Part shown: positions 52,969 to 61,907 of the stretch, piece by piece | Layout of the letters: every line of letters starts with the position of its first letter | Position numbering within the stretch: the first letter of the stretch is position 1 | Source of the DNA: Polynucleobacter sp. 86C-FISCH | GTDB taxonomy: Bacteria; Pseudomonadota; Gammaproteobacteria; Burkholderiales; Burkholderiaceae | Direction: 5' to 3' | DNA: 64,000 nt | Assembly (NCBI RefSeq): GCF_018882415.1 | Contig: NZ_JACVOL010000001.1 | Location: 1,403,531-1,467,530, forward strand | Translations under genes and position numbers: made by a program | Notes under the pieces: generated by a model | What the model saw: the letters and a program-made list of their open reading frames with translations, nothing else | Database searches by the model: none | Told to the model about the DNA's origin: nothing

Positions 52969-53445
52969 ATGACTCATATTTCTCAAAAATCAAAATTTAT
53001 CTTTGGCGCACTAGCTTTTACTTGTGGCGTTGCAATCTTTGGAATGAAAATTAACGACTCGCGAGCGCAGACATCCGGTCTTAGCGGTAAGTATGGTTGC
53101 TTAGAAAATAGTAATGCTGTGGCTGTGCAGGCTCCTTATACTGGCAGCGAGGTATTTATGAACTCAATGGTTTATGTAGACTTTGATGCAAGAACATACG
53201 CAAGCACCAGTTCAGTTACCAATCGATTTAATCAGGCCGGTGCAAGTCAAAGCGTTTCTAATATCAGTGGCACCTTTACCGTTGCTACGGGGCCAATTAC
53301 TGGGTCCTACACTATGCGGTTGACTGGTGGCGGTGGTGCTACCGCTACTTTGATGCCAGTTAATTCTGGAAACACTCTTCTGTATGCTACCGCCAATCTT
53401 GGCACTGGAACTTTGCCAAGTACAGGCGTTTGCCAAAAGATCTAA
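52969..53445 (+). CDS. Small exported protein of unknown function
   Basis: A 158-residue protein with a signal peptide (hydrophobic FIFGALAFTCGVAIFG; cleavage probably after SRA). The mature part is Ser/Thr/Gly/Asn-rich with alternating hydrophobics, suggesting an all-beta fold. Two cysteines near the ends of the mature protein (Cys44 in KYGCLEN and Cys155 in GVCQKI) could link its termini. No family is recognised. It has its own AT-rich upstream region and is followed 3 bases later by a tiny lipoprotein gene, so the two look like a small unit. Confidence 0.75.
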   Translation: MTHISQKSKFIFGALAFTCGVAIFGMKINDSRAQTSGLSGKYGCLENSNAVAVQAPYTGSEVFMNSMVYVDFDARTYASTSSVTNRFNQAGASQSVSNISGTFTVATGPITGSYTMRLTGGGGATATLMPVNSGNTLLYATANLGTGTLPSTGVCQKI

Positions 53446-53448
53446 TTT

Positions 53449-53625
53449 ATGAAAATTCAAAAAATTCTAATATTGGGATTAATTGGCGTGCTTTCAGCTT
53501 GCGGGGGAGGGGGCGGTTCTTCTAGCTCTAGCGCAACTCCGGCGCCAAGTCCGACACCTTCAGGACCAACAGTCACCCAAAATTCTTCTGCAGCAACTTC
53601 TGCTGTGATTTTGGTTGGTATGTAG
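53449..53625 (+). CDS. Very small lipoprotein, 58 residues
   Basis: ATG 53449 opens a 58-codon frame ending at TAG 53623-53625. The N-terminus MKIQKILILGLIGVLSACGG is a textbook lipoprotein signal with lipobox LSAC (Cys18). The mature part is about 41 residues: a Gly5-Ser5 linker, a Pro/Thr/Ser stretch (TPAPSPTPSGP), and a short hydrophobic end (SAVILVGM). It has no obvious folded domain, so it may be a degraded larger lipoprotein or a true mini-lipoprotein. It begins 3 bases after the previous stop, and a terminator follows 30 bases on. Confidence 0.65.
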   Translation: MKIQKILILGLIGVLSACGGGGGSSSSSATPAPSPTPSGPTVTQNSSAATSAVILVGM

Positions 53626-53655
53626 CCTTTAATTGGAGAACGCAAGTTCGCTAAT

Positions 53656-53682
53656 AAAAAAGACCCTTAGTGGGTCTTTTTT
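53656..53682. terminator. Terminator after the small lipoprotein gene
   Basis: Stem AAAAAAGACCC / GGGTCTTTTTT with a 5-base loop. The plus-strand U-tract ends the small exported-protein unit. The A-run on the other side means it can also terminate the convergent ppsR transcript. Confidence 0.92.
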
Positions 53683-53732
53683 ATTTATGGGAAATCTACT
53701 TTGGCTGGCTTATATACTTGGATGATCTCTGT

Positions 53733-54560
53733 TTATCCTAAGATCGTTTTATCAGACTTAATTGCTTGTAAAACGGTGGTCGCAATTTCCTCAATGGATT
53801 TGCTAGTTGTAAGCACCCATGGAATAGATTGTTTTTTCATCATTGCTGTTGCTTCGTTAATTTCATAACGACAGTTTTCAAGCTTGGCGTAATTGCTACC
53901 AGGTCTGCGTTCATTCCTAATCTCAGATAAGCGCTCTGCATCAATCATGAGTCCAAAGATTTTCTGGCGGTAAGGTACTAGATCCTTCGGCAGTTGTCCC
54001 CGTTCAAAGTCTTCTGGAATAAGAGGATAGTTTGCTGCTTTCATCCCATATTGCATTGCAAGGTACAAGCTCGTAGGAGTTTTGCCAACTCGGGAGATGC
54101 CAATCAGGATGACATCGGCTTCAGCCAAGTTTTGATTGGATTGGCCATCGTCATGCGCTAAGGAGTAGTTAATCGCCTCTATACGGTTCTTATAAGCCTC
54201 GGTGTCCGCATTGTGGTGTAGTCGGTTCATGGCATGGGTGGATTTCATGCCGAGGGCTTCCTCCAGAGGTGCCACGAAAGTCTGGAACATATCTAGGATG
54301 AGGCCGTTTGCCTTCCCAACAATGGCATTGAGCTCAGAATTCACCAAAGTGGTGAAAACAATGGGCTGAACGCCGTATTTACTGGCTACCTGATTGATGC
54401 TGCTGACGGCATCATGGGCTTTGTCAACGCAATCCACGAATGGCACTCGAATATGCTTAAAAGTGGCCTCAAATTGAGCCAAAATCGACTGGCTGAAGTT
54501 CTCGGCGGTAATGCCGGTACCGTCAGAAACGATAAAAACAATGCGGGTTTCGTTAGACAT
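53733..54560 (-). CDS. ppsR: PEP synthase regulatory kinase/pyrophosphorylase
   Basis: DUF299-family protein of 275 residues that inactivates PEP synthase by ADP-dependent phosphorylation of a Thr and reverses it with phosphate. The P-loop-like motif is ILIGISRVGKTPTSLYLAMQ; the N-terminus IVFIVSDGTGITAENFSQSI and the tract YKNRIEAINYSLAHDDGQSN are characteristic. It is divergent from its target gene ppsA across 106 bases, a common arrangement in betaproteobacteria that supports the pairing. Confidence 0.94.
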   Translation of the reverse strand: MSNETRIVFIVSDGTGITAENFSQSILAQFEATFKHIRVPFVDCVDKAHDAVSSINQVASKYGVQPIVFTTLVNSELNAIVGKANGLILDMFQTFVAPLEEALGMKSTHAMNRLHHNADTEAYKNRIEAINYSLAHDDGQSNQNLAEADVILIGISRVGKTPTSLYLAMQYGMKAANYPLIPEDFERGQLPKDLVPYRQKIFGLMIDAERLSEIRNERRPGSNYAKLENCRYEINEATAMMKKQSIPWVLTTSKSIEEIATTVLQAIKSDKTILG

Positions 54561-54666
54561 AGATTTAGCTTAAAAGTCGGGGTCAGCACTACAATAGAAT
54601 CATATTAAAGCATGCCCCATATAAGGTGGCTGCTACACCAGTTTCCTTATCTTTAGAGAGTATTTT

Positions 54667-57072
54667 ATGTCCAACCAACAGCAACAAAATAGCAGTATGG
54701 CTGATGCCTATGTTTTGCCTTTTGAGCAACTTCGCATGACGGATGTTGAATCCGTTGGCGGTAAGAATGCCTCACTAGGGGAGATGATTTCTCAGTTAGC
54801 TTCTACTGGGGTTCGTGTCCCAACAGGTTTTGCTACCACTGCATTGGCATTCCGTGATTTTCTACAACATAACAATCTGACTGAGCGTATTCAGCAGCGT
54901 TTAGAAGGTTTGAATATTGATGATGTGCGCGCATTGGCACAAGCTGGTGCAGAGATTCGTAACTGGATCGAAACAGCGCCATTTCAACCAAAATTAGACG
55001 AAGAGATTCGCAAGGCATTTGCTGTGTTGGATGACTCTGGTAAGGGCTCATTCGCAGTGCGTTCATCAGCTACTGCTGAAGACTTGCCCGATGCTTCTTT
55101 TGCGGGCCAACAAGAAACTTTCTTGAACGTCGAGGGTATTGATGATGTTCTCAAGAAGATTCGCGAAGTATTTGCTTCGCTTTATAACGATCGTGCAATC
55201 TCCTACCGTGTGCATAAGGGCTTTGCCCACGCGGAAGTAGCCTTATCTGCCGGTATTCAGCGCATGGTGCGTTCTGACCTGGGCGCTGCAGGTGTGATGT
55301 TCACATTGGATACTGAATCTGGATTTGAAGATGTAGTTTTCATTACCTCAAGCTATGGCTTAGGTGAAACAGTGGTTCAGGGCGCAGTTAATCCAGATGA
55401 GTTCTATGTATTCAAAACCACTTTAGCCAAAGACAAAAAAGCAATCATTCGTCGCTCTTTAGGTTCTAAGTTGATTCAAATGCAGTTTGCACCTAAGGGC
55501 TCTGCAGAAAAAGTGCAGACAGTAGATGTGGCTCCTGAGAAGCGTAATCGTTTCTCATTGGAAGATGCGGACATCACCGAGTTGGCTAAGTATGCAGTGA
55601 TCATTGAGAAGCACTACGGTCGTCCAATGGACATCGAGTGGGGTAAAGATGGTCAAGATGGCCGCATTTATATTTTGCAAGCGCGTCCTGAGACAGTGAA
55701 GAGTCAGGCAGCAGGCCAAGTAGAGATGCGCTACAAGTTAAAAGGTAGATCAAAGGTATTGGCAAAAGGCCGTGCGATCGGTCAAAAGATTGGTGCTGGT
55801 CCAGTCCGCATTATTCGTGACCCAAGCGAGATGGATCGTGTTCAGCCTGGCGACGTATTAGTTGCAGATATGACGGATCCAAACTGGGAGCCAGTCATGA
55901 AGCGTGCTTCTGCGATTGTGACTAACCGTGGTGGCCGTACCTGTCACGCCGCGATTATTGCTCGTGAATTAGGTGTGCCTGCGGTAGTTGGTTGCGGTGA
56001 TGCTACTGAGCATTTGCAAGACGGCATGATGGTGACAGTTTCTTGCGCTGAAGGTGATGAAGGTCATATTTATGATGGCTTGATCGAAACCGAAGTTACT
56101 GAAGTATCTCGCGGTGTATTGCCAGAGATTCCAGTGAAGATCACGATGAATATTGGTAACCCTCAATTGGCATTTGATTTCTGTCAAATTCCGAATGCTG
56201 GTGTTGGCTTAGCTCGTCTCGAGTTCATTATTAACAACTACATTGGCGTGCATCCACGTGCAGTATTGGAGTACCCAAACATTGACCCAGATCTCAAGCG
56301 TGCAGTTGAGAGTGTGGCCCGCGGTTACGCTAGCCCACGTCAGTTCTACGAAGATAAGTTGGTTGAAGGTGTGGCTACTATTGCTGCTGCCTTCTATCCA
56401 AAGCCGGTAATCGTTCGTTTATCAGACTTCAAATCTAACGAGTACAAGAAGTTGATTGGTGGATCACGTTACGAGCCGGATGAAGAAAATCCAATGTTAG
56501 GTTTCCGCGGCGCATCACGTTACGTATCAGAAGATTTCGGCGAGGCTTTTGCTCTCGAGTGCGCGGCAATGAAGCGCGTTCGTGAAGATATGGGTCTAGA
56601 TAACGTTGAGATCATGGTTCCATTTGTGCGCACCATTAATCAGGCTAAGCGCGTGATCGATATGATGGAGAAGTTCGGTCTCAAGCGTGGTGTCAATGGC
56701 TTACGCCTCATCATGATGTGCGAGATTCCTTCCAATGCAATTTTGGCTGATCAGTTCCTCGAATACTTTGATGGCTTCTCTATCGGCTCAAACGATATGA
56801 CTCAATTAACTTTGGGCCTGGATCGTGACTCCGGTATGGAGTTGCTTGCAATCGACTTTGATGAACGTGATCCAGCGGTGGAGTTCATGATTGCCCGCTC
56901 CATTGATGCTTGTCGTAAGCAAAACAAGTACGTTGGCATTTGCGGTCAGGGTCCCTCAGATCACCCAGACTTTGCGCGTTGGTTGGTTGAGAAGGGCATC
57001 ACTTCCATCTCATTAAATCCAGATAGCGTAGTAGCTACTTGGGAGATGTTAGGTAAGAACTTAAAAGCCTAA
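54667..57072 (+). CDS. ppsA: Phosphoenolpyruvate synthase
   Basis: Converts pyruvate, ATP and water to PEP, AMP and phosphate in gluconeogenesis, 801 residues. The N-terminal ATP-grasp domain ([35 protein letters not shown]) is followed by the phosphohistidine swivel domain with [20 protein letters not shown]. There the His is the phosphorylated residue and the preceding Thr is the expected PpsR target. The C-terminal PEP-binding barrel ends with [18 protein letters not shown] and the conserved Cys in GICGQGPSD. Confidence 0.96.
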   Translation: MSNQQQQNSSMADAYVLPFEQLRMTDVESVGGKNASLGEMISQLASTGVRVPTGFATTALAFRDFLQHNNLTERIQQRLEGLNIDDVRALAQAGAEIRNWIETAPFQPKLDEEIRKAFAVLDDSGKGSFAVRSSATAEDLPDASFAGQQETFLNVEGIDDVLKKIREVFASLYNDRAISYRVHKGFAHAEVALSAGIQRMVRSDLGAAGVMFTLDTESGFEDVVFITSSYGLGETVVQGAVNPDEFYVFKTTLAKDKKAIIRRSLGSKLIQMQFAPKGSAEKVQTVDVAPEKRNRFSLEDADITELAKYAVIIEKHYGRPMDIEWGKDGQDGRIYILQARPETVKSQAAGQVEMRYKLKGRSKVLAKGRAIGQKIGAGPVRIIRDPSEMDRVQPGDVLVADMTDPNWEPVMKRASAIVTNRGGRTCHAAIIARELGVPAVVGCGDATEHLQDGMMVTVSCAEGDEGHIYDGLIETEVTEVSRGVLPEIPVKITMNIGNPQLAFDFCQIPNAGVGLARLEFIINNYIGVHPRAVLEYPNIDPDLKRAVESVARGYASPRQFYEDKLVEGVATIAAAFYPKPVIVRLSDFKSNEYKKLIGGSRYEPDEENPMLGFRGASRYVSEDFGEAFALECAAMKRVREDMGLDNVEIMVPFVRTINQAKRVIDMMEKFGLKRGVNGLRLIMMCEIPSNAILADQFLEYFDGFSIGSNDMTQLTLGLDRDSGMELLAIDFDERDPAVEFMIARSIDACRKQNKYVGICGQGPSDHPDFARWLVEKGITSISLNPDSVVATWEMLGKNLKA

Positions 57073-57092
57073 TTGGCGAAGTCGTAAAAAGC

Positions 57093-57121
57093 AAAAGGCC
57101 TAGATTGTTCTAGGCCTTTTT
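57093..57121. terminator. Bidirectional terminator between ppsA and the Anbu gene
   Basis: AAAAGGCCTAGA / TCTAGGCCTTTT forms a 12-bp stem with a 4-base loop and T-runs in both directions. It ends both ppsA (plus strand, stop at 57072) and the Anbu operon (minus strand, stop at 57153). Confidence 0.93.
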
Positions 57122-57152
57122 GTTTGGTGAAGCAGAGGCGCGTTTTAGCTAT

Positions 57153-58025
57153 TTATTTTGCTTTTGTCTTAACGCTGGTTTTCTTAACTGACTTCTTGGC
57201 AGCTGGAGTTACTACCTTTGCTTTTGATTTTGCGGGCTGGCGATTAACGGGAACTGCACCCATCTTTTTAGCCGGCGCTGAAATTGCGCTCGACTTATTG
57301 GCACCACTCCAGCTTGGCTCTGAAATCGAGTTAAACGCTGCTCGCAGTTTTTCACCCCAAAGCTGATGAATCATCTGGAAGTAGGGATTAGATTCATCCA
57401 TCGTAACCAGCTTATTGGCTTTGAGGGAGTTCTTTTCATACACGAGTAAGTCAAGTGGCAGACCTACAGAAATATTACTATTTAGAGTGGAGTCCATTGA
57501 GATCAAGGCGCACTTGGTTGCGAGATTCAATGAGGTATTGAAGTTCAACACTCTATCTAGAATTGGCTTGCCATACTTGGATTCACCAATCTGGAAGTAG
57601 CAAGTCTCTGGCGTAGCTTCAATAAAGTTACCTGCTGAGTAGATATTAAATAGGCGAGGTCTTTCGCCTTTTACTTGTCCGCCAAAAATGAGATTGCAGT
57701 TAAAGTCGATTCCTGCTTTCTCCAGCGCCCTATGGTCACGTTCGTACACCTGTTTAATAGCATCGCCAACCACAACAGCGGCATCATGCGTGTTTTCAGC
57801 AGTCCAAAGATTCTTCCCATTCAGGAGTTGGCCCTGTAATAGAATTTCTTTAACGGCTTGGGTAATGGCAAGGTTGCCAGCACTCATCAAGGTGAAGAAA
57901 CGATCCTTTTCTTGGAACAAGGTCATTTTTCTGAAGGTGCCGATTTGATCTACGCCTGCATTAGTGCGGGTATCCGACAAAAATACAAGGCCATCTTTTA
58001 GGCAAAGTCCAACACAGTACGTCAT
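57153..58025 (-). CDS. Anbu proteasome-like peptidase with Lys-rich tail
   Basis: Ntn-hydrolase of the Anbu (ancestral beta subunit, COG3484) family, 290 residues. After Met removal the N-terminus is Thr (MTYCVGLCLKDGLVFLSDTR), giving the nucleophile. Asp18 and Arg20 in SDTRTNAGVD and Lys33 in TFRKMTLF match the proteasome catalytic set. A body of about 230 residues is usual. The last 58 residues (from SISEPSW, 57153-57329) form an extra, disordered tail with about 13 Lys and several PAK/AAK repeats, unlike the Anbu proteins I know. It is the last gene of a minus-strand cluster with transglutaminase-like, alpha-E and ATP-grasp genes. Substrates are unknown. Confidence 0.9.
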   Translation of the reverse strand: MTYCVGLCLKDGLVFLSDTRTNAGVDQIGTFRKMTLFQEKDRFFTLMSAGNLAITQAVKEILLQGQLLNGKNLWTAENTHDAAVVVGDAIKQVYERDHRALEKAGIDFNCNLIFGGQVKGERPRLFNIYSAGNFIEATPETCYFQIGESKYGKPILDRVLNFNTSLNLATKCALISMDSTLNSNISVGLPLDLLVYEKNSLKANKLVTMDESNPYFQMIHQLWGEKLRAAFNSISEPSWSGANKSSAISAPAKKMGAVPVNRQPAKSKAKVVTPAAKKSVKKTSVKTKAK

Positions 58026-58077
58026 TCTCTAACCCTCTTCATTATTTCTGGTGATTATCTCTTAAAAACCAGATGGG

Positions 58078-58875
58078 CTAGCTCAGCTGTTGAATGGAGA
58101 TATTGGCACTCAGTTCTTCGCCTCCACCTCCGGTACGCACCCCTTTTACAGGGGCTGCAGAGTAGTAGTCGCGACCCACCGCTAGCCTGATGTGACGTGA
58201 ATCAATAAGGCAGGCATGGGTGATATCAACACTTGTCCAAATACCTTTTTCAATGTCGCTACAAAAGTCTATCCATGCATGGCTTGCAAGGTTTGGAGAT
58301 TCTTCTGCAAAGAAATAGCCGCTGACATAGCGAGCCGGTATTCCAGAGGCACGACACAGGCTCAACATAATATGAGCATGATCTTGGCAGACGCCAGATT
58401 TCATGGCAAAAGATTGTGCAGCAGTGGTGGCAAAGTTAGTCTGTCCTGGGGTATACACAATCAAACCTTGAACAGCCTCGGCGAGTTTAAGTACTTGATC
58501 AACAGAATTTTCATTTGGAAGGCTGTATGAGAAATACTCCAACATAGCATCTGTTGGCTCGGTTAGATTGGTTTGCTGTAAAAGGTAATAAGGGGAAACT
58601 GATTTAGCATCATCAATGAACTCAAAAGCATCCTGTGTATGAACTTCGCCTTCAGCCTCAAGCATCATTGAGGTATAGGGGGTCTCTTGCACAAAGACGC
58701 TGCATACGTTCCCGAAAGTATCTATGGAGTTAGATGCCTTAATCGGAGTGCTAATCTTCCATTTATCAATCTGCTGGCCTGCGACGGCTGGTGGAGTCAG
58801 GCGTAATTCCTGAATGGAGTAACGCACAGGCATTTCATAGCGATATTCAGTGCGGTGACGGATCTTTAGGTGCAT
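58078..58875 (-). CDS. Transglutaminase-like cysteine hydrolase of the Anbu cluster
   Basis: A 265-residue protein with an N-terminal beta domain (HLKIRHRTEYRYEMPVRYSI) and a transglutaminase-like core. The triad is visible: Cys163 in SGVCQDHAHI, His199 in SHAWIDF and Asp217 in SVDITH. Members of this group are predicted peptidases or amide hydrolases, but could form cross-links. No signal peptide is seen, so it is probably cytoplasmic. It lies 18 bases after the alpha-E gene and 52 bases before the Anbu gene. Confidence 0.88.
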   Translation of the reverse strand: MHLKIRHRTEYRYEMPVRYSIQELRLTPPAVAGQQIDKWKISTPIKASNSIDTFGNVCSVFVQETPYTSMMLEAEGEVHTQDAFEFIDDAKSVSPYYLLQQTNLTEPTDAMLEYFSYSLPNENSVDQVLKLAEAVQGLIVYTPGQTNFATTAAQSFAMKSGVCQDHAHIMLSLCRASGIPARYVSGYFFAEESPNLASHAWIDFCSDIEKGIWTSVDITHACLIDSRHIRLAVGRDYYSAAPVKGVRTGGGGEELSANISIQQLS

Positions 58876-58893
58876 ATATTCTCTGGTGAAGTC

Positions 58894-59871
58894 TTAAGCG
58901 ACCGCTAATGGGATGAGGTATGCATTACTAAATTCATCAGCAATATGATTAATGCGCTCCAAGAAAGACTCAATATATTCCTCTAAGCCTTGCTCAAAAA
59001 CCTCATCGATATCGGAGTAATCCATGCTTGCTTTAAGTTTGCCGAGTAAGCGTTCAATTTCTTTGGATTGCTGATTCTTCACCTCAGAAATAAGGGGAAT
59101 GAGTTCATTCACGCAACACACCAGAGAGCGTGGCATTTGTTTGTTAAAGATCAGTAGCTCGGCAACTTGTTTTGGCGTTACCTGGTCTGAATAGATCTGA
59201 CGGTAAATCTCAAATGCGGAGACTGAACGAAGCAGTGCAGCCCAGTGATAGAAATCAAAGAATTCCCCGTCGGTACCTTCATCTGAGGATTTCTTAGCGC
59301 CAAGGACCTTTAGCGTTGCTTGATCTTCATATTTAGTTTCTAAGATGCGGGCAGTATTATCAGCACGCTCCAGCAGCGTTCCGACGCTAATGAAGTAGAA
59401 GGCCTCGTTCTTAAGCATCGTGCCATAGAGAACGCCTCTAAAGAGATGGCAGCGATGTTTAACCCACTCCAGAAGGCGGCTGGGGTCAGCTTGATGTCTC
59501 GCTTCTAGGATGCGCTGTAGTTCAAGCCATGTAGTGTTCTGGGTTTCCCATACTTCGGACGTAATCTTGCCGCGTATAACGCGTGCATTTTCTCGGGCGG
59601 CATAGAGGCAAGAGACGATGCTGGAGGGGTTGCTGGTTTCATAAATCATGAAATCCAACACATTCTCGCGATTGATCACATCATATTTACTTAGAAAAGC
59701 TTCTTCTAACTTAGAAATCGTCAGCAATTTTTTCCAGCTTTGCTCTAAAAACTCAGCAGGCTGTGGAAGTAGGGATGTCTGATGATTTACGTCGAGCATG
59801 CGGGCGGTATTCTCTGCGCGCTCGGTATAGCGAGCCATCCAATAAAGACAATCAGCGGTACGACTAAGCAT
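58894..59871 (-). CDS. Alpha-E domain protein (DUF403)
   Basis: All-helical protein of 325 residues with the family start MLSRTADCLYWMARYTERAE followed by NTARMLDV. No catalytic residues are known; it always travels with the circularly permuted ATP-grasp enzyme and is thought to assist it. The tracts VKHRCHLFRGVLYGTML and RADNTARILETKYED are conserved. It lies 13 bases after the ATP-grasp stop, so the two are co-transcribed. Confidence 0.9.
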   Translation of the reverse strand: MLSRTADCLYWMARYTERAENTARMLDVNHQTSLLPQPAEFLEQSWKKLLTISKLEEAFLSKYDVINRENVLDFMIYETSNPSSIVSCLYAARENARVIRGKITSEVWETQNTTWLELQRILEARHQADPSRLLEWVKHRCHLFRGVLYGTMLKNEAFYFISVGTLLERADNTARILETKYEDQATLKVLGAKKSSDEGTDGEFFDFYHWAALLRSVSAFEIYRQIYSDQVTPKQVAELLIFNKQMPRSLVCCVNELIPLISEVKNQQSKEIERLLGKLKASMDYSDIDEVFEQGLEEYIESFLERINHIADEFSNAYLIPLAVA

Positions 59872-59884
59872 GTTTACTCTTTCC

Positions 59885-61297
59885 TTATTTCTCTAGCACC
59901 CAGGTGTCTTTAGTTCCGCCACCTTGGGAGGAATTCACTACTAAAGAACCTTCTTTGAGAGCAACCCTAGTCAATCCACCTGGCACCATCTTGATGGTTT
60001 TGCCTGACAGTACAAAGGGTCTTAAATCGATATGTCTTGGAGCAATGCCTGACTCTACAAAAGTAGGGCAAGTAGAAAGCGCCAAGGTAGGCTGAGCAAT
60101 ATATTTATCTGGATTGGCGATGAGGTGCGTTCTAAATTCTTCAATCTCAGCTTTAGTAGAGGCTGGACCCACTAACATGCCATAACCGCCAGCACCATGA
60201 GTAAGCTTTACTACCAGCTTCTCTAGGTTCGCTAAGGTATATGCCAGATCATCGGTCTTGCGACACTGGAAGGTTGGCACATTATTCAGAATGGGTTTTT
60301 CACCAAGATAGAACTCAATCATCTCGGGAACATATGGATAGATTGACTTGTCATCAGCGATACCGGTTCCAATCGCGTTGGCTAATGTCACATTACCAGC
60401 GCGATGCGCGGATAGGAGTCCCGCAACACCTAAGGTGGAGTCGGAGCGAAACGCCAATGGATCTAAGAAGTCATCATCTACACGGCGGTAGATCACATCG
60501 ACCCTTTCAGGGCCTTGGGTAGTGCGCATAAAGACTTGTTCGTTCTTTACAAATAAGTCCTTACCTTCAACCAACTCAACACCCATCTGCTGTGCAAGAT
60601 AGCTGTGCTCAAAGTAAGCAGAGTTATACATGCCAGGGGTGAGTACAACTACGTTTGGTTTTTTAACATCATCAGGTTTTACAGACTTAAGACATTCCAA
60701 TAATAGATCGGGATAGTGCTCAACTGGCGCAATGCGATATTTTTGGAAGAGGTCAGGGAAGAGTCGCATCATCATCTTACGATCTTCAACCATATATGAA
60801 ACACCGGACGGAACGCGTAAGTTATCTTCTAATACGTAGAACTCGCCTTCACCTGCGCGCACGATATCGATGCCGGCAATTTGTGCGTAGATGTCGCGCG
60901 GTACGCTTACATTGCGCATCTCTGGTCGGTATTGCGCGTTGTTATAAATCTGTTCAGCAGGAACAATGCCCGCTTTGATGATTTCTTCATCGTGATACAC
61001 GTCATAGATGAAGCGATTGAGCGCTTTAACGCGTTGGCGTAAACCTGCTTCAAGTTGTTCCCACTCTTTAGCGGTAAAGATGCGAGGCACTTGATCAAAA
61101 GGAATGGTTCTTTCTGAGCCTAGGTCGTCACCATAGACGGCAAAAGTAATGCCTACTCGCCTAAAGATGAGGTCGGCTTCAGCACGCTTGAGACCCATAA
61201 GGGTGTCACTTTGCTGTTTCAGCCAGTTATGAAAGATTTGGTAGTGGGGACGCGCTTTGCCTGCGGCGTCGAGCATTTCGTCAAAAGGCAATTTCAT
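59885..61297 (-). CDS. Circularly permuted ATP-grasp enzyme (DUF404/DUF407)
   Basis: Predicted amide-bond-forming ligase of the circularly permuted ATP-grasp type, 470 residues from ATG 61297 (MKLPFDEMLDAAGKARPHYQ). An in-frame GTG 23 codons further upstream is possible but gives an extra stretch without family look. Motifs are ENLRVPSGVSYMVEDRKMM, VIYRRVDDDFLDPLAFR and KLTHGAGGYGMLVGPAS. The likely chemistry is ATP-dependent peptide ligation to an unknown acceptor. It lies 132 bases after the smpB stop and heads the Anbu cluster; neither start has a strong ribosome site. Confidence 0.9.
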   Translation of the reverse strand: MKLPFDEMLDAAGKARPHYQIFHNWLKQQSDTLMGLKRAEADLIFRRVGITFAVYGDDLGSERTIPFDQVPRIFTAKEWEQLEAGLRQRVKALNRFIYDVYHDEEIIKAGIVPAEQIYNNAQYRPEMRNVSVPRDIYAQIAGIDIVRAGEGEFYVLEDNLRVPSGVSYMVEDRKMMMRLFPDLFQKYRIAPVEHYPDLLLECLKSVKPDDVKKPNVVVLTPGMYNSAYFEHSYLAQQMGVELVEGKDLFVKNEQVFMRTTQGPERVDVIYRRVDDDFLDPLAFRSDSTLGVAGLLSAHRAGNVTLANAIGTGIADDKSIYPYVPEMIEFYLGEKPILNNVPTFQCRKTDDLAYTLANLEKLVVKLTHGAGGYGMLVGPASTKAEIEEFRTHLIANPDKYIAQPTLALSTCPTFVESGIAPRHIDLRPFVLSGKTIKMVPGGLTRVALKEGSLVVNSSQGGGTKDTWVLEK

Positions 61298-61429
61298 AGT
61301 TACAAAACTAATGCCTTTATAAAAGCTGGAATAAATGATTTGAAGCGGCTTGGTGCCGTATTGCACCGAATTAGTGCATAAATGCTCAGATACTAGCCCT
61401 GAAGCCAGTCTACCCCAGTTTTAGGGTTA

Positions 61430-61882
61430 TTAAGCGTTTAAATCGCCTCTGGCAATGCGTCCCTTTTGTACTTCCCACTCACGCTCTTTCGTGGCCGCAC
61501 GTTTGTCATGCTGTTTTTTGCCTCTAGCTAGGCCAATTTCACACTTCACATTCCCTTTGGAAAAGTGCAGGTTGAGCGGGACGAGGGTATAGCCCTTTTG
61601 CTCTACTTTTCCAATGAGTTTACGGATTTCAATGGCGTTGAGCAGTAGTTTTCTGGTGCGGGTGTTATCAGGCACGATATGGGTTGAGGCCGATAGGAGT
61701 GGGGTGATATGGCAGCCAATCAGGAATAGCTCCGCCTTGCGAATGACGACATACGCTTCCTTGATGTGCACGCGACCTGCGCGGATGGCTTTTACTTCCC
61801 AGCCTTCCAGCACAAGCCCTGCCTCAAAGCGCTCCTCGATAAAATAATCAAAGAAGGCTTTTTTGTTATCGACGATACTCAT
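61430..61882 (-). CDS. smpB: tmRNA-binding protein SmpB
   Basis: Partner of tmRNA in rescue of stalled ribosomes, 150 residues. The beta-barrel start [40 protein letters not shown] and the basic tail [19 protein letters not shown] are characteristic. The tmRNA gene is not in this window. It is divergent from ratA with only 25 bases between the two start codons, and upstream of the Anbu cluster on the same strand. Confidence 0.97.
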   Translation of the reverse strand: MSIVDNKKAFFDYFIEERFEAGLVLEGWEVKAIRAGRVHIKEAYVVIRKAELFLIGCHITPLLSASTHIVPDNTRTRKLLLNAIEIRKLIGKVEQKGYTLVPLNLHFSKGNVKCEIGLARGKKQHDKRAATKEREWEVQKGRIARGDLNA

Positions 61883-61907
61883 ATTTATTTAGCTCTCAAG
61901 AACGATT

